The notes under the pieces: generated by a model
Seen by the model: the letters and a program-made list of their open reading frames with translations, nothing else
Told to the model about the DNA's origin: nothing
Databases searched by the model: none
Source of the DNA: AP-15 sp963700195
Lineage (GTDB): Bacteria > Pseudomonadota > Alphaproteobacteria > ATCC43930 > CGMCC-115725
Reading direction: 5' to 3'
Assembly: GCA_963700195.1 (NCBI GenBank)
Contig: CAVOWQ010000030.1
Span: 62,001 to 126,000, forward strand
DNA length: 64,000 bases
Program-made: the position numbers and the translations under genes
Part shown: piece by piece, positions 37,770-47,485 of the stretch
How positions within the stretch are numbered: the stretch's first letter is position 1
Layout: the number at the start of each line of letters is the position of its first letter

Positions 37770-39933
37770 ATGAGATCCAGTCTGGGCGATCCAGGTGCGG
37801 ACCGAATTCTGACCTCGGCTGTTAGAAGCGGAGAGCCGGAGGGGTCGCCTTCTCCCGACTATCATTGCTCCAGCGAACGCTGCGGCCAACACCTCGTGCA
37901 GAGGCACGGAATTGCACCGCCGATCTTTATCCACTCAAGTTGGCGCGTTTCACACACCTGGTTCTGGCTCAAGTTTCGACACGAACCCTCTACCATTTGC
38001 TTTTACGAGCCATTCCACGAGGGTTTGGCGACAGTTACTCGATCCGAAGCCGGGACCGTAGCACCGGAATCGTGGGACTCAGGACATCCGCACGGCCAAC
38101 CGTATCTCCTCGAATTCGTTCCTCTAATTCGAAACGCGAGCGGTGTTAGACTTTTTGCCCCCGAAATTCCGTACCAATGGTTTATTCCGATTAAAGGTTT
38201 CGCCGGTCATCTCCGTCCGCAAGAAGCTAAATACTTGGCTCTGCTTGTTCGGCATGCCAACCGCCTTAACAGAACCCCGGTCTTTGGCTTTTGCCGCTCC
38301 CTCGGGCGATTGCATCGCAATCAAGAGTCAATTCCCCGGAATTCATATTTTCCAGTATCGGAATCCGTGGACGCAATGGATGTCTTTTTTATACCATAGA
38401 AATCAACAAAATAGCTATTTTATCGAGAAAATACTAATCCTGATGATGAGTGCTGAAGATCCGTTCCTCTCAGCGATTGTTAACCGCTGCCTTGTGCACT
38501 CGATCGCGCGAGGCGATCGGCGCAAGATTGAAGGCCTCTGTCAATTAAGTAACTCACCACAACAAATGGGCAAAGAGCTCGCTGAACTTTTGTCTGAACA
38601 AGAGTTGTTCAGCATTCACATGGCATTTCATATATATCTGTATATGTGGGCACGTTTGAGCGCCGATCTGGTCGTTGATGCTAGCAAGATCGCCAGAAAT
38701 CCAGATTACCGGATGCTCGTCCATCACCAGATAGCCTCGGTTACCGGGTTGCATCTCAACCTTGATGACGCTACCGACACTCAGCAATACTATCCATTTG
38801 ATGCGTCGCTTATAAACTGGCAGGAAATCAAGGAAAATCTAACTTTTGCAGTATTGACATTGGATCATCTGTTCGACCGGCAGAACCTGTTACGCATCGG
38901 AACAGAGTTGATCGATGAAACTCTTGCAGAGGCCCAGATAAGCGAAAGATATTTGGCCAAAGCTCGCAACCACATCAAGACGCTGGTGAGCGAACGTGAT
39001 TCGATCAAGGCCGCGAAAGACACGCTCGTTACGGAGTCTGACCGGCTTTCGGGTGAGCGCGATGCCGCGATTGCCAACATCGACCGGGTTACCCGGGAGT
39101 CGGTCGTCGCGGCTACCGAGCGGGATCAGCTGATCACTGACAAGAACCGGCTGGAGGGCGAACTCGCTCAAGCAGCGATCACGGCTACCCAGTCGGCTTC
39201 CCAAATTGCGGAGCTCCGCTCCGAGGTCACCCGTCTCTCGGCAGAGTCCGAGAGGTTGGCTGATGAGCTGTCCCGAAGCGAGACCGCACGCAAAGCCGCA
39301 CAGCACGAGATCGAGCAACTCCTCACCCTCGGCAGCAGAGTGTCGGCGGAGAAAAACCGGCTTGAGAATGAGGCGGCCGTCGCGATAGCCGCCCATGCGG
39401 CGCAGAACGAACGATGGTTCAATGCGGCAGCTCAGTGGCCGGGCAAAGATGTCCTGATCAGTCCTTTATCCTCTCGAGCCCGCTGGTCCTACAGATTGTA
39501 CTCTCTCTTACGCGCCGGTTCGGCCGATTGTCTGGATTCTCGCTCGCACAGGAAGGAGTCTTCAAGGACCCGAGCAAATCGGGCACGCGATGCACGCCAA
39601 TGGGAACTCGCCGCGCGTTTTTTTGCGGATGAACTCGATCGGGACCCATACGCCGCTGCAATATGGGTTCAGTTTGGCCACGCACTCAAAGAGGCCGGTA
39701 GAATTCCGGAGGCGGAGGCGGCGTATCGTAACGCGGTCCGCCTCCGCGGAGAGACTCTCGACACACTCTTGCCGCTCGGTCATGCGCTGACGCTCCAGGA
39801 CAAGTGCGCCGAGGCCGCACAGATCTATGCCCGGGCGCTGGACCTGTCACCGCCATTCGCGCTTCGGTCGGCGATCCTGAACCAGCTGGATGTTTGGGGC
39901 TCGCCGATCGGCGACGCTCGCCCCCAGGTATGA
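37770..39933 (+). CDS. sulfotransferase-like / coiled-coil / TPR fusion protein, one frameshift
   Basis: N-terminal region resembles PAPS-dependent sulfotransferases: PPIFIHSSWRVSHTWFWLKF in place of the 5'-phosphosulfate loop, CFYEPFHEGL, VFGFCRSLGR; then, in the next frame after a slip near 38300-38315, FPGIHIFQYRNPWTQWMSFL (3'-phosphate-type motif). A helical stretch to about 38900 is followed by a long coiled coil (38960-39440; SERDSIKAAKDTLVTESDRL pattern, rich in E/K/R/A). It ends in two TPR units (WELAARFFADELDRDPYAAA, WVQFGHALKEAGRIPEAEAA). About 720 aa joined. Start uncertain: ATG 37770 or GTG 37896. The 38.1-38.9 kb part is AT-richer than the neighbours, suggesting transfer. It may sulfate a surface glycan or protein; inferred from neighbours only. 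Confidence 0.65.
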
Positions 39934-40000
39934 CCCTCTTTCCCTCCCCCGCAACTGTCTGGCGAAGGACCGGGATTGGCATCTGCTCCGGTTCGCCGAT

Positions 40001-41065
40001 CTATCGAGGGCTTGCAGCCGTGCCCAGGCGCTCGCCATGATAGCGGCGCGCCCAAGTTCCCTCCCACCACCAGCGGTTTTCGAGATACCACGCGACCGTC
40101 TTTCGCAGCCCGCTGTCGAAGGTTTCGCGGGGCGTCCAGCGCAGCTCCCGTCCGATTTTGGTGGTGTCCATGGCGTAGCGCCGGTCATGCCCCGGCCGGT
40201 CCGCGACAAACGTGATCAGCTGCTCGTGGGGCCGATGCACCGAACCCGGCAGCATTTCGTCGAGCAATCGGCAGATCGACGTGACGACGTCTAGATTGGT
40301 CCGCTCGGCATTCCCACCGACATTGTAGCACTCGCCCACTCTGCCCTCGCTCAGGATCGTGAACAGGGCACGGGCGTGGTCCTCGACATAAAGCCAGTCG
40401 CGGACATTGGTGCCCTCGCCGTAGACCGGGATCGCCTCGCCGTGCAGCGCTTTCAGAATGGCGAGCGGGATCAGCTTTTCCGGAAAATGGTAAGGTCCGT
40501 AATTATTCGAGCAGTTGCTGACCACGGTCGGCAATCCGAAGGTCTCGCGCCAGGCCCGAACCAGGTGGTCGGAAGCCGCTTTTGACGCCGAATAAGGTGA
40601 GTTGGGCCGATAGGCGGTCGTTTCGGTGAATTTTCCGACAGGTCCTAGCGACCCGAAGACTTCGTCGGTCGATACGTGGTGGAAGCGGAACTGTTTGGCC
40701 CGTTTTGCCGGAAGCCGTTTCCAATAGGCGAGCGCCGTTTCCAACAGAGCATAGGTCCCCCCGATATTGGTCGCGATGAACGCCGCGGGACCGTCGATCG
40801 AGCGGTCGACATGCAATTCTGCGGCGAGGTGGAGCACCGCATCGGGATCGAATTCTCGGAATATGTCGGCAATCGCCTTGCGGTCGCAGATGTCGGCCCG
40901 CCGAAAGGCATAACGCGGATTAGCCTCGATTGGGCGCAAAGACGTCAGATTCGCCGCGTATGTCAGTTTGTCGACATTGAGGACGGTGGCGTCGAGTTCG
41001 CCGACCAGCAACCGGCAAACCGCCGAACCGATAAATCCGGCCCCGCCGGTGACCAAAACTCTCAT
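40001..41065 (-). CDS. rmlB: dTDP-glucose 4,6-dehydratase
   Basis: Makes dTDP-4-keto-6-deoxyglucose, precursor of rhamnose and other deoxysugars. 354 aa: NAD site MRVLVTGGAGFIGSAVCRLL, HLAAELHVDRSI, the catalytic stretch HHVSTDEVFG with Asp-Glu, YSASKAASDHLVRA (YxxxK), NCSNNYGPYHFPEKLIPL and PVYGEGTNVRDWLYVEDHA. ATG 41065 is the family start. The usual rmlA/C/D partners are not in the window; part of the polysaccharide region. Confidence 0.95.
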   Translation of the reverse strand: MRVLVTGGAGFIGSAVCRLLVGELDATVLNVDKLTYAANLTSLRPIEANPRYAFRRADICDRKAIADIFREFDPDAVLHLAAELHVDRSIDGPAAFIATNIGGTYALLETALAYWKRLPAKRAKQFRFHHVSTDEVFGSLGPVGKFTETTAYRPNSPYSASKAASDHLVRAWRETFGLPTVVSNCSNNYGPYHFPEKLIPLAILKALHGEAIPVYGEGTNVRDWLYVEDHARALFTILSEGRVGECYNVGGNAERTNLDVVTSICRLLDEMLPGSVHRPHEQLITFVADRPGHDRRYAMDTTKIGRELRWTPRETFDSGLRKTVAWYLENRWWWEGTWARRYHGERLGTAASPR

Positions 41066-41251
41066 TGCCGATTCCGACTGCCCCAATCCATCCGGTTACG
41101 GCGCCAGCCGCCCTACCCCAGGGTTGAGCGCCCTGCATCGGAGACCTGCGCAGATCGGCCTAGGTGGCCGGTTCGCGCCTCCGATAGATTGATCTGGGAA
41201 ACGTATATCTGATCGACCCTGCCCGGGTCCAACTAGAGCGGAGGGTGCGTT

Positions 41252-42400
41252 ATGCAGTACCGGCGAATATCGGCCGATTGTCATCTGGACATGCTCTGGC
41301 TCCCGCCGGACCTGTTCACGTCGAACGCCTCGAGCAAACTCCACGACAAGATGCCCTACGTCGCCGAGAATTCGGACGGGGTGAAGCGCTGGACCGACAA
41401 TGCCGGTGCCGAGTACGGCCTGTGCGGTGGCGTCGGCGCGACCGGCACGCCGTGGGTCCCGGGCAAGCAATTGCGCGCCGACAAGATGGCCGAGGCCGGC
41501 CTCTACAGAGACTATTTCGAGAAGGGTGACCGCCGTCCAGGCGATCCGCATCTGCGCGTCAAGGACATGGACCGTGACGGCGTCGATGCCGAGGTCATCT
41601 ACGGCATCCTCGCCGCCTGCGCCAAGATGAAGGACCCGGAAGCGGCCGACGAGATGCTGCGCATCTACAACGACTTCATGCACGCCTTCTCCAGCACCTA
41701 TCCGAACCGCATGATCGGTCTGGCCTGCCTGCCCTACAACAACATCGCGGGAGCGGCCAGGGAAGTGCGCCGTGTCGCGAAGCTGGGCATGAAGGGCGTC
41801 GAGCTGTCCTGTTCTTGGCACATGACGCCGATGTGGCACCCGATGTGGGATCCTCTCTGGGAGGCGGTAAACGAGACGCAACTGCCGCTGCACTTCCACA
41901 CCTTCCCGGCGACCGACCCCGAATTGCGCAAGTCTCTGGACCCCGCCATCGCGCGTCGCATGACCTATAGCGGCCTCTGCCGGTTCCAGATGACGCTGGC
42001 GACGATCCTGACCGACCTGATGGGTGCGGCGGTGTTCGAGCGCTTCCCGAATATTCGCGTCGTGTTAGGCGAGAGCGGCATCGGCTGGATCCCCTACGTC
42101 ATCGACCGCATGGATTTCGAGTACAAGGACCAGTATCAGGATCTCAAGCTGAAGAAATTGCCGAGCGAGTACTGGCGCAACCAGTGCCGCGCGACCTTCC
42201 AATACGACCGGGTCGGCACCAAGCTGATCGAAGACATGGGCGTCGAGACCCTGATGTGGGGCTCAGACTTCCCGCACCCCGACGGCGTGTGGCCGGAGTC
42301 GAAGAAGTACATCGAAGACCAGTTCAGCCACCTGCCGGCCGAAGTCACCTACAAGATGACCTGCGAGAACGCCGGCAAGTTCTACGGCCTGATGAACTAG
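41252..42400 (+). CDS. amidohydrolase-family (aminocarboxymuconate-semialdehyde decarboxylase-like) metal hydrolase
   Basis: TIM-barrel amidohydrolase-2 family enzyme, 382 aa. Metal-site features: SADCHLDMLW at the N-terminus (D-x-H in place of H-x-H), LPLHFHTFPATDP, VLGESGIGWIPYVIDRMDFE and MWGSDFPHPDGVWPESKKYI (catalytic Asp). Such enzymes hydrolyse or decarboxylate aromatic ring-cleavage products; substrate unknown. ATG 41252 with GGAGGG six to seven bases upstream. Followed by strong tandem hairpins. Confidence 0.88.
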   Translation: MQYRRISADCHLDMLWLPPDLFTSNASSKLHDKMPYVAENSDGVKRWTDNAGAEYGLCGGVGATGTPWVPGKQLRADKMAEAGLYRDYFEKGDRRPGDPHLRVKDMDRDGVDAEVIYGILAACAKMKDPEAADEMLRIYNDFMHAFSSTYPNRMIGLACLPYNNIAGAAREVRRVAKLGMKGVELSCSWHMTPMWHPMWDPLWEAVNETQLPLHFHTFPATDPELRKSLDPAIARRMTYSGLCRFQMTLATILTDLMGAAVFERFPNIRVVLGESGIGWIPYVIDRMDFEYKDQYQDLKLKKLPSEYWRNQCRATFQYDRVGTKLIEDMGVETLMWGSDFPHPDGVWPESKKYIEDQFSHLPAEVTYKMTCENAGKFYGLMN

Positions 42401-42409
42401 CCGCCCATC

Positions 42410-42471
42410 GCGGGGTGCGGCATGGTCCGCCGCACCCCGCCATCGGGCCGGGTGCCTTTCGCGTACCCGGC
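42410..42471 (+). terminator. tandem hairpin terminator after the amidohydrolase gene
   Basis: First hairpin 42410-42440: a perfect 12-bp stem gcggggtgcggc/gccgcaccccgc with a seven-base loop. Second 42447-42471: gccgggt/acccggc. A T-run follows at about 42493-42499. Starts ten bases after the stop codon. Confidence 0.75.
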
Positions 42472-42538
42472 CTCTGTCCGGCACCCTCCACCTGTTTTTA
42501 CAGAAGAAGAACAGGACGCCCTGTTTCCGCGGCGGCCG

Positions 42539-42841
42539 TCAGAGTGTCCCCGGGATCTTGTTCAACAGATGCAGGAACAGCCCGGCGGCTAGCGGCGCGC
42601 AGGGGCCGTCCTCGATTACGATCTGCCCCGCGCGAGCAACCTCGAACTTGCTGAGGAGACCAGCCGGGGCCGTCCCGACCACCGGCTCCAGAGCCTTGAA
42701 GCAAGCCGCTCCGGCGGTGTCGCCGGAATTGGCGGCGATCGTCCCCGCCGCCGAAGCGTCCATCTCGACCTTCTGCTGGATGACAGAACACCCGGCCAGG
42801 GCGCAGAAAATGGCCAATATCGTGATTACCTTGCAAATCAT
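42539..42841 (-). CDS. small lipoprotein
   Basis: 100 aa. Signal peptide MICKVITILAIFCALAGCSV with lipobox LAGC, followed by a short, Ala-rich mature chain with two Cys that may pair. Start ATG 42841 with GAGGG five bases upstream; the longer frame to 42898 is unlikely. Function unknown; envelope location expected. Confidence 0.7.
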   Translation of the reverse strand: MICKVITILAIFCALAGCSVIQQKVEMDASAAGTIAANSGDTAGAACFKALEPVVGTAPAGLLSKFEVARAGQIVIEDGPCAPLAAGLFLHLLNKIPGTL

Positions 42842-43158
42842 ATTACCCTCTAAAGCGTGGGTGGCCGGTTTGACAATGACCACATCTGTTGGATGCAATT
42901 GGTAAGAAATGTGGGAGTAGTACTCGCGTGACCCCTTCGCACTGGCTCGAAGCGCCCGCTACGCTGTGGAAATTCCAAATAGGTGTATAGCACGTAAATA
43001 GCTATTTGTCAATATAGATATGCTATAATAGCAATCAAGCATTGCCACGGTATGCCGGACGCGAATGAGGGCCACGGCTGGCGAGCCGCGCCCTCAGTCG
43101 ACCGAAGCCTACGTCGTCGCGAAGAGGTTCCGCGATCTCTCGGAAATAGTGGAGAGCC
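42842..43158. other. AT-rich intergenic region with nested palindromes
   Basis: About 317 bases upstream of the lipoprotein gene and downstream of the porin gene. The 42980-43035 part is strongly AT-rich against a GC-rich background: an inverted repeat tatagca (42986-42992) / tgctata (43021-43027) encloses the perfect palindrome aaatagctattt (42996-43007). Looks like an operator/promoter region; no consensus assigned. Confidence 0.55.
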
Positions 43159-44820
43159 TTAAGGCGCGAACGGGTAATATCGCAGCGAGGCCATGAAGAT
43201 CCCCTCGTTGGTGTTGGGCCCACCACCAATGCCGGCGAAGACTTGACGCTCGGTGTACGAACCCTGACCGCCAACCCGCAGCCTGCCGAAATCGCCTTTG
43301 TAGACGTCCCACCAGAAGCCGCCGGTGACCTGCCAAACGCGGGAAGTATTGGCCGCGCAGTTGGTCGACGCCGCCGCCGCTGACACTGCCTCGTGCAGGC
43401 ATGCGGTATTGTTGTAGAGCGGATTGCCATAGCCGAACGGCAGTGTGCCGTTGACCGTGAACGAGGTTTGGCTCGCCTGCTCGATACCGGCATAGGCGTA
43501 GAGATCGATATAGTCGGTCGGATGGCCAACGAGGCCGAGGAGCGCCTGGAGTTCCGGGATCGGCACCAGCACACCGGTCGGCTTGACCGCCACATCCGGC
43601 AGCTGTGCTGCTCCGTAACGCCCGATTCCGTCGCCGATCAGGAAGTCGGCCTGGAAGTCGAGAAGTTTTGGGATAACCGGAAAGAGGGCGCCCACGCCAC
43701 CGCCGCCACCGAAGATCACGCGGTTTGAGAAGTTGGCGCGGCTGCGAAACGCGCGACCGAGGCCGTAAGCCTCGAAGTGCCCCCAACCGGGATCGACGGC
43801 GACTTTGGCTACGAGGTCCGGCCCGACATCCGTCGAGTAGTTGGCCGTGGAATTGAGGTTTCTGCCGCCGGGGTTGGTGTCCGTCGTCGGCACCAAGGGC
43901 GCGTTCGGCCCGTTGAAGATGGACGCCTGCGGGCTTTCGGCTGCCAGGCCGGCGGAGACGATGCCAAAATTCTGGACTATCCTGGCCTCCGGGTTGCGCA
44001 GCCACGTGAACCCTGGAACGTATTGCGCGTCGATGGTCAGTGGGACATTCTCCTGCCCGGCCTTCAGACCGTCCTTGAACATCGTCAGAAAGCTCCAGGA
44101 CTGCCCGCCGAGGAAGGACGTCCCCCAATTTTGCTTATCGAGGGTAGCGTAGGCCAGCCGCAAACGCAGACCATAACTGTTGCTCTCGGCCGAGTTTGCG
44201 CTCACCCCCGCGCTCTGGAAATCCGTCTCGAAGGTGGCGCCCAATTTGGTGAACTCGTCGACACTCGCGCGAGCCTGTAAGCCGAGCCGGCTCTGGTGTG
44301 CGCTCTCGCGAAACTCCGAGAGGTGATAGTTGGGGTTGTTCGGCATCGGTATGCCGGTGTTGAAGTCTGACGCGATGTCCGCCGTTTCGTTACGGGTCCG
44401 GAAGATGCTGGCCGCCTCGATGAACGTGCTTGCCATGCTGACATCGATGCCGGTCCCGAAAATTCCACGCTTGGCGGCGGCCACCGCGGCTGGCAGAGGC
44501 GGCGGTGCGCCGGGTCCACTGGGCACCGGCGGCGAGAGCACGCCGCCCGGCGGCGGCACCGTCAGCCCTGGCGCCGCTGGTGGAGGCGGCGGCGCCTTCG
44601 GCGCGGCCTGTGCCGCTTTCAAATCGTCGAGCTGCTTTTGAAGGCCATGGATTTGCGACTGGTACTCTCTCTGAATTTTTCGGATCTCATTCTGCAGCTG
44701 TTTGATCTGATCGTTGCTGACTGTCTGCGCCGGGGCCGACATTGGCAGAACGGCGCACGCCAAACCAGTAACCAGCCCGCCGACCACCCCCTTTCGGGCG
44801 ATGTTTCGCTCGACAGTCAT
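43159..44820 (-). CDS. DcaP-like outer-membrane porin
   Basis: 553-aa outer-membrane beta-barrel precursor. Signal peptide to about residue 31 (AVLPMSAPAQT), then a coiled-coil/trimerisation segment (DQIKQLQNEIRKIQREYQSQ), a Pro/Ala-rich linker, and a long barrel with alternating aromatic strands ending SLRYYPFAP. Signal, coiled coil and barrel in this order match DcaP-type porins, which take up dicarboxylates or aromatic-type compounds; substrate here unknown. ATG 44820; an inverted repeat lies 17 bases upstream. Confidence 0.75.
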   Translation of the reverse strand: MTVERNIARKGVVGGLVTGLACAVLPMSAPAQTVSNDQIKQLQNEIRKIQREYQSQIHGLQKQLDDLKAAQAAPKAPPPPPAAPGLTVPPPGGVLSPPVPSGPGAPPPLPAAVAAAKRGIFGTGIDVSMASTFIEAASIFRTRNETADIASDFNTGIPMPNNPNYHLSEFRESAHQSRLGLQARASVDEFTKLGATFETDFQSAGVSANSAESNSYGLRLRLAYATLDKQNWGTSFLGGQSWSFLTMFKDGLKAGQENVPLTIDAQYVPGFTWLRNPEARIVQNFGIVSAGLAAESPQASIFNGPNAPLVPTTDTNPGGRNLNSTANYSTDVGPDLVAKVAVDPGWGHFEAYGLGRAFRSRANFSNRVIFGGGGGVGALFPVIPKLLDFQADFLIGDGIGRYGAAQLPDVAVKPTGVLVPIPELQALLGLVGHPTDYIDLYAYAGIEQASQTSFTVNGTLPFGYGNPLYNNTACLHEAVSAAAASTNCAANTSRVWQVTGGFWWDVYKGDFGRLRVGGQGSYTERQVFAGIGGGPNTNEGIFMASLRYYPFAP

Positions 44821-45122
44821 TAGAAATCTCGCGAAATTAACGTCGTTTGAGGGACGTTAACGGGCGTCTACGACAGTTATATGAAAGCCTTAAGAACTCT
44901 TGCTGACGTTGCAAAATTGCATCGCCAATCGTGAGGCGCGGCCGCGGAGCGCGCGCGGACTTGCCAAAGTCTCGCCTTTCCTTGACGGCGTCTCGCATTA
45001 AAATCTGGGGCGGACCATTGACTGTGAAGATTTTTTGACAAGGGCACTAGCGGGGCGCGGTCCATGTTTGACATTGCGGCGGCTCGAACCAGCGGACCAG
45101 CCGCGACAAGGAACCGACGCTC
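44821..45122. other. intergenic region between divergent porin and phosphate permease genes
   Basis: 302 bases containing promoters for both genes. The one clear feature is the 8-bp inverted repeat at 44837-44860; no gene seen. Confidence 0.5.
44837..44860. promoter_or_regulatory. inverted repeat upstream of the porin gene
   Basis: Perfect 8-bp arms ttaacgtc (44837-44844) and gacgttaa (44853-44860) separated by eight bases, 17-40 bases before the porin ATG. Position and symmetry suggest a repressor site or a leader hairpin; the factor is unknown. Confidence 0.5.
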
Positions 45123-46601
45123 ATGCTTGTCCATCTGCCGCCATCCTCACTGTTCTCCATCTCGTTGCTGGTCGTCTGCCTCTGTCTCGTCTTAGCCTTC
45201 GAGGCGACCAATGGCTTCCACGACGCGGCTAATGCGGTGGCCACTGTGATCTATACGAATTCACTGAAATCCGTCCCGGCTGTAGTATGGTCCGGGATCA
45301 TGAACTTCATCGGTGTGATCATTGGCGGCATTTCCGTCGCGTACGCATTGGTCGAGCTGCTTCCGCCCGATGTGCTGTCGCCGCCGAACGGCTCGCCCGC
45401 AGTGCCGATGCTGGTGTCGCTTTTTATTTCGGCGTGCTTCTGGAATTTAGCGACCTGGTATTTCGGCATTCCAAATTCCAGCTCGCACTGCATTATCGGC
45501 GCGCTTGTCGGCGTCGCGATCGGCAATGCGCTGCTGCTGTCGCGCGGGCTGGGCAGTGGCGTCGACTGGAGCCAGGTGTGGAAAGTCCTGGAGGCGCTCG
45601 CTTTGTCGCCGGTGCTCGGCTTCGTGCTCGCCGGCGGCCTCTATTTTGTCGCGCGGCATCTGATACGCGATCGTCACCTATACGAACCCCCGAAAGATGG
45701 CCAGCCGCCGACATGGTGGATCCGGGCTGTTGATCCTGACTTGCACGGGTGTCAGCTTTGCGCACGGCACCAATGACGACCAGAAGAGCATCGGCTTGAT
45801 CATGCTGACGATCATTGGCCTTTTCCCGGCGACTTACGCGCTGAACCCGACAGCCGATCAAAAGATCGTTCACCTCGACCAGGATGCTCGAGCGGCGATC
45901 CCGCTGATCCAAAAATTCGGCGATGACGAGAAGGAGGTCGCCGTCCAAGCCGCCCAGCATCTCCAAACCTATCTAGCGGACAAGGCCGGTCCACAGGGCG
46001 CCTCCGCCGATGACCGGCAAGAAGATTTCGGGCGGTATTCTCAGGGTGGCCGATCGCGCGGCCGCTGCAGCCGATCACAATAGCACGCCGGTGCCCGAGG
46101 ATGAGCGCAGCTCGGTGCGCAGCGACGCCTATCGCGTGATTGCAGAGATGAAGGAGGTCGAGCGCAGCAAAAAGGCGAGCCCGCAGGAGAGGGCGCAGGC
46201 GGCGACGATCCACCAGCGTCTGAGCGGCGCCGTCGAATACGCTCCATGGTGGGTACGGATCCTCAGCGCTCTCTGCCTCGGCGTCGGCACGATGTTCGGC
46301 TACAAGCGCATCGTCCACACGCTCGGCGAGCGGGTCGGAACTACCCATCTGACGCCGGCCAAGGGCGCCTCGGCCGAGCTGATCGGGGCCGCCTTGATCG
46401 GCACCGCCGGATTTTCGGGCATGCCGGTCAGCACCACGCACATCGTTACCGCCGGGATCGCCGGCACGATGGCCGGCGACCGGGGCGCATGGGGTGGCGG
46501 CCTCAATAAAATCATGGTCTGGCGAAATCGTGACGGCATGGGTGGTGACCCTGCCCGTGACGATCGCGATCGCTGGCGGGCTGTTTTATGTCCTCGCCTA
46601 G
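45123..46601 (+). pseudogene. inorganic phosphate transporter of the Pit family, three frameshifts
   Basis: Low-affinity proton/sodium-coupled phosphate permease of the inner membrane. N-terminal repeat: FEATNGFHDAANAVATVIYT and GIPNSSSHCIIGALVGVAIG; C-terminal repeat: LTCTGVSFAHGTNDDQKSIG and GMPVSTTHIVTAGIAGTMAG, the duplicated signature of the family. The frame changes near 45720, near 46000-46020 and near 46510-46540; the last piece (EIVTAWVVTLPVTIAIAGGL) ends at 46601. Joined length about 490 aa, normal. Either a decayed gene or indel errors. It complements the high-affinity Pst system elsewhere in the window. Confidence 0.85.
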
Positions 46602-46607
46602 CGAGGC

Positions 46608-46769
46608 TAGTGCTCAGAACCATTCAGATGACTCAGGAGATCCCCATCCTCGCTTTCCCGGCGAAAGACGGGATCCACTCCTGCCGTGGGCACCGGCTTT
46701 CGCCGGTGAAACGGTGTTGATCGAGGTCCTTCATCTCCGGGTGAATGGTATGAATGACTCTCAACATTA
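46608..46769. mobile_element. 162-bp MITE-like element, copy 2
   Basis: Same length and structure as copy 1 (36232-36393): starts tagtgctcagaaccattc, ends gaatgactctcaacatta, TA at both ends, internal hairpin caccggc-tttc-gccggtg. The right-hand inverted repeat is more degenerate (13 of 18). Inserted seven bases after the Pit stop codon. Confidence 0.75.
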
Positions 46770-46960
46770 GCTTAGCCGGCAGAAAAGAGTGGCTCGTCGC
46801 GCGTCCACCGGCACCTATCTGGCGGAGCGCGACGCAGCATCTTGTTGAGCTCAGCCGACTTCGCATCCCTTTGCTCGGCGGCCGGGCTCGTCTGCCGGGT
46901 GTTGCGCGTTAACCTCGCCGAGGATACGAGTGAATTGATTTCGCAAGGAGGACTGAAGCG

Positions 46961-47467
46961 ATGAGCGATCTGGTGTCTATCGCCTTCCCGACGGAAGCGG
47001 CAGCGGAAGAGGTCCGCAAAAAGCTGCTCGACATGCAGCAGGAGTATTTGATCGAGCTCGGCGATGCCGTCATTGCGGTGAAGCAGCCGAATGGCGGGGT
47101 CAAGCTCAACCAGCTTTTCCATCCGACGACGACCGGTGCCGTAAGCGGTGCATTCTGGGGCACATTGATCGGCATGATCTTCCTGATGCCGCTGGTCGGG
47201 ACTGCGCTCGGCGCCGCCGGCGGGGCGCTCGGCGGCGCCCTCACCGATGTCGGGATCGACGACAAATTCATGAAAGAGGCGGCGCAGACCCTTGAGTCTG
47301 GCAACGCCGAATTGTTCCTGCTGATCCGCAAGATGACAACCGACAAGGTGCTCGCGGCGTTGCAGGGCGTCGGCGGTACAGTGATGCGCACCTCGTTCGA
47401 TCACACGAAGGAGGAGGCGCTGAGGCAGGCCTTGGCGGCTCACACGGCGGCCAACCCCGCCTCCTAG
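46961..47467 (+). CDS. DUF1269-family membrane protein
   Basis: 168 aa. N-terminal soluble part (MSDLVSIAFPTEAAAEEVRK), then a glycine-zipper hydrophobic segment (LIGMIFLMPLVGTALGAAGG, GALGGALTDVGIDDKFMKEA) and a C-terminal domain (LFLLIRKMTTDKVLAALQGV). This layout is that of DUF1269 proteins, whose role is unknown. ATG 46961 with AAGGAGG about nine bases upstream. No operon partner. Confidence 0.88.
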   Translation: MSDLVSIAFPTEAAAEEVRKKLLDMQQEYLIELGDAVIAVKQPNGGVKLNQLFHPTTTGAVSGAFWGTLIGMIFLMPLVGTALGAAGGALGGALTDVGIDDKFMKEAAQTLESGNAELFLLIRKMTTDKVLAALQGVGGTVMRTSFDHTKEEALRQALAAHTAANPAS

Positions 47468-47485
47468 AGGGCCTCCTCCCTCCCG

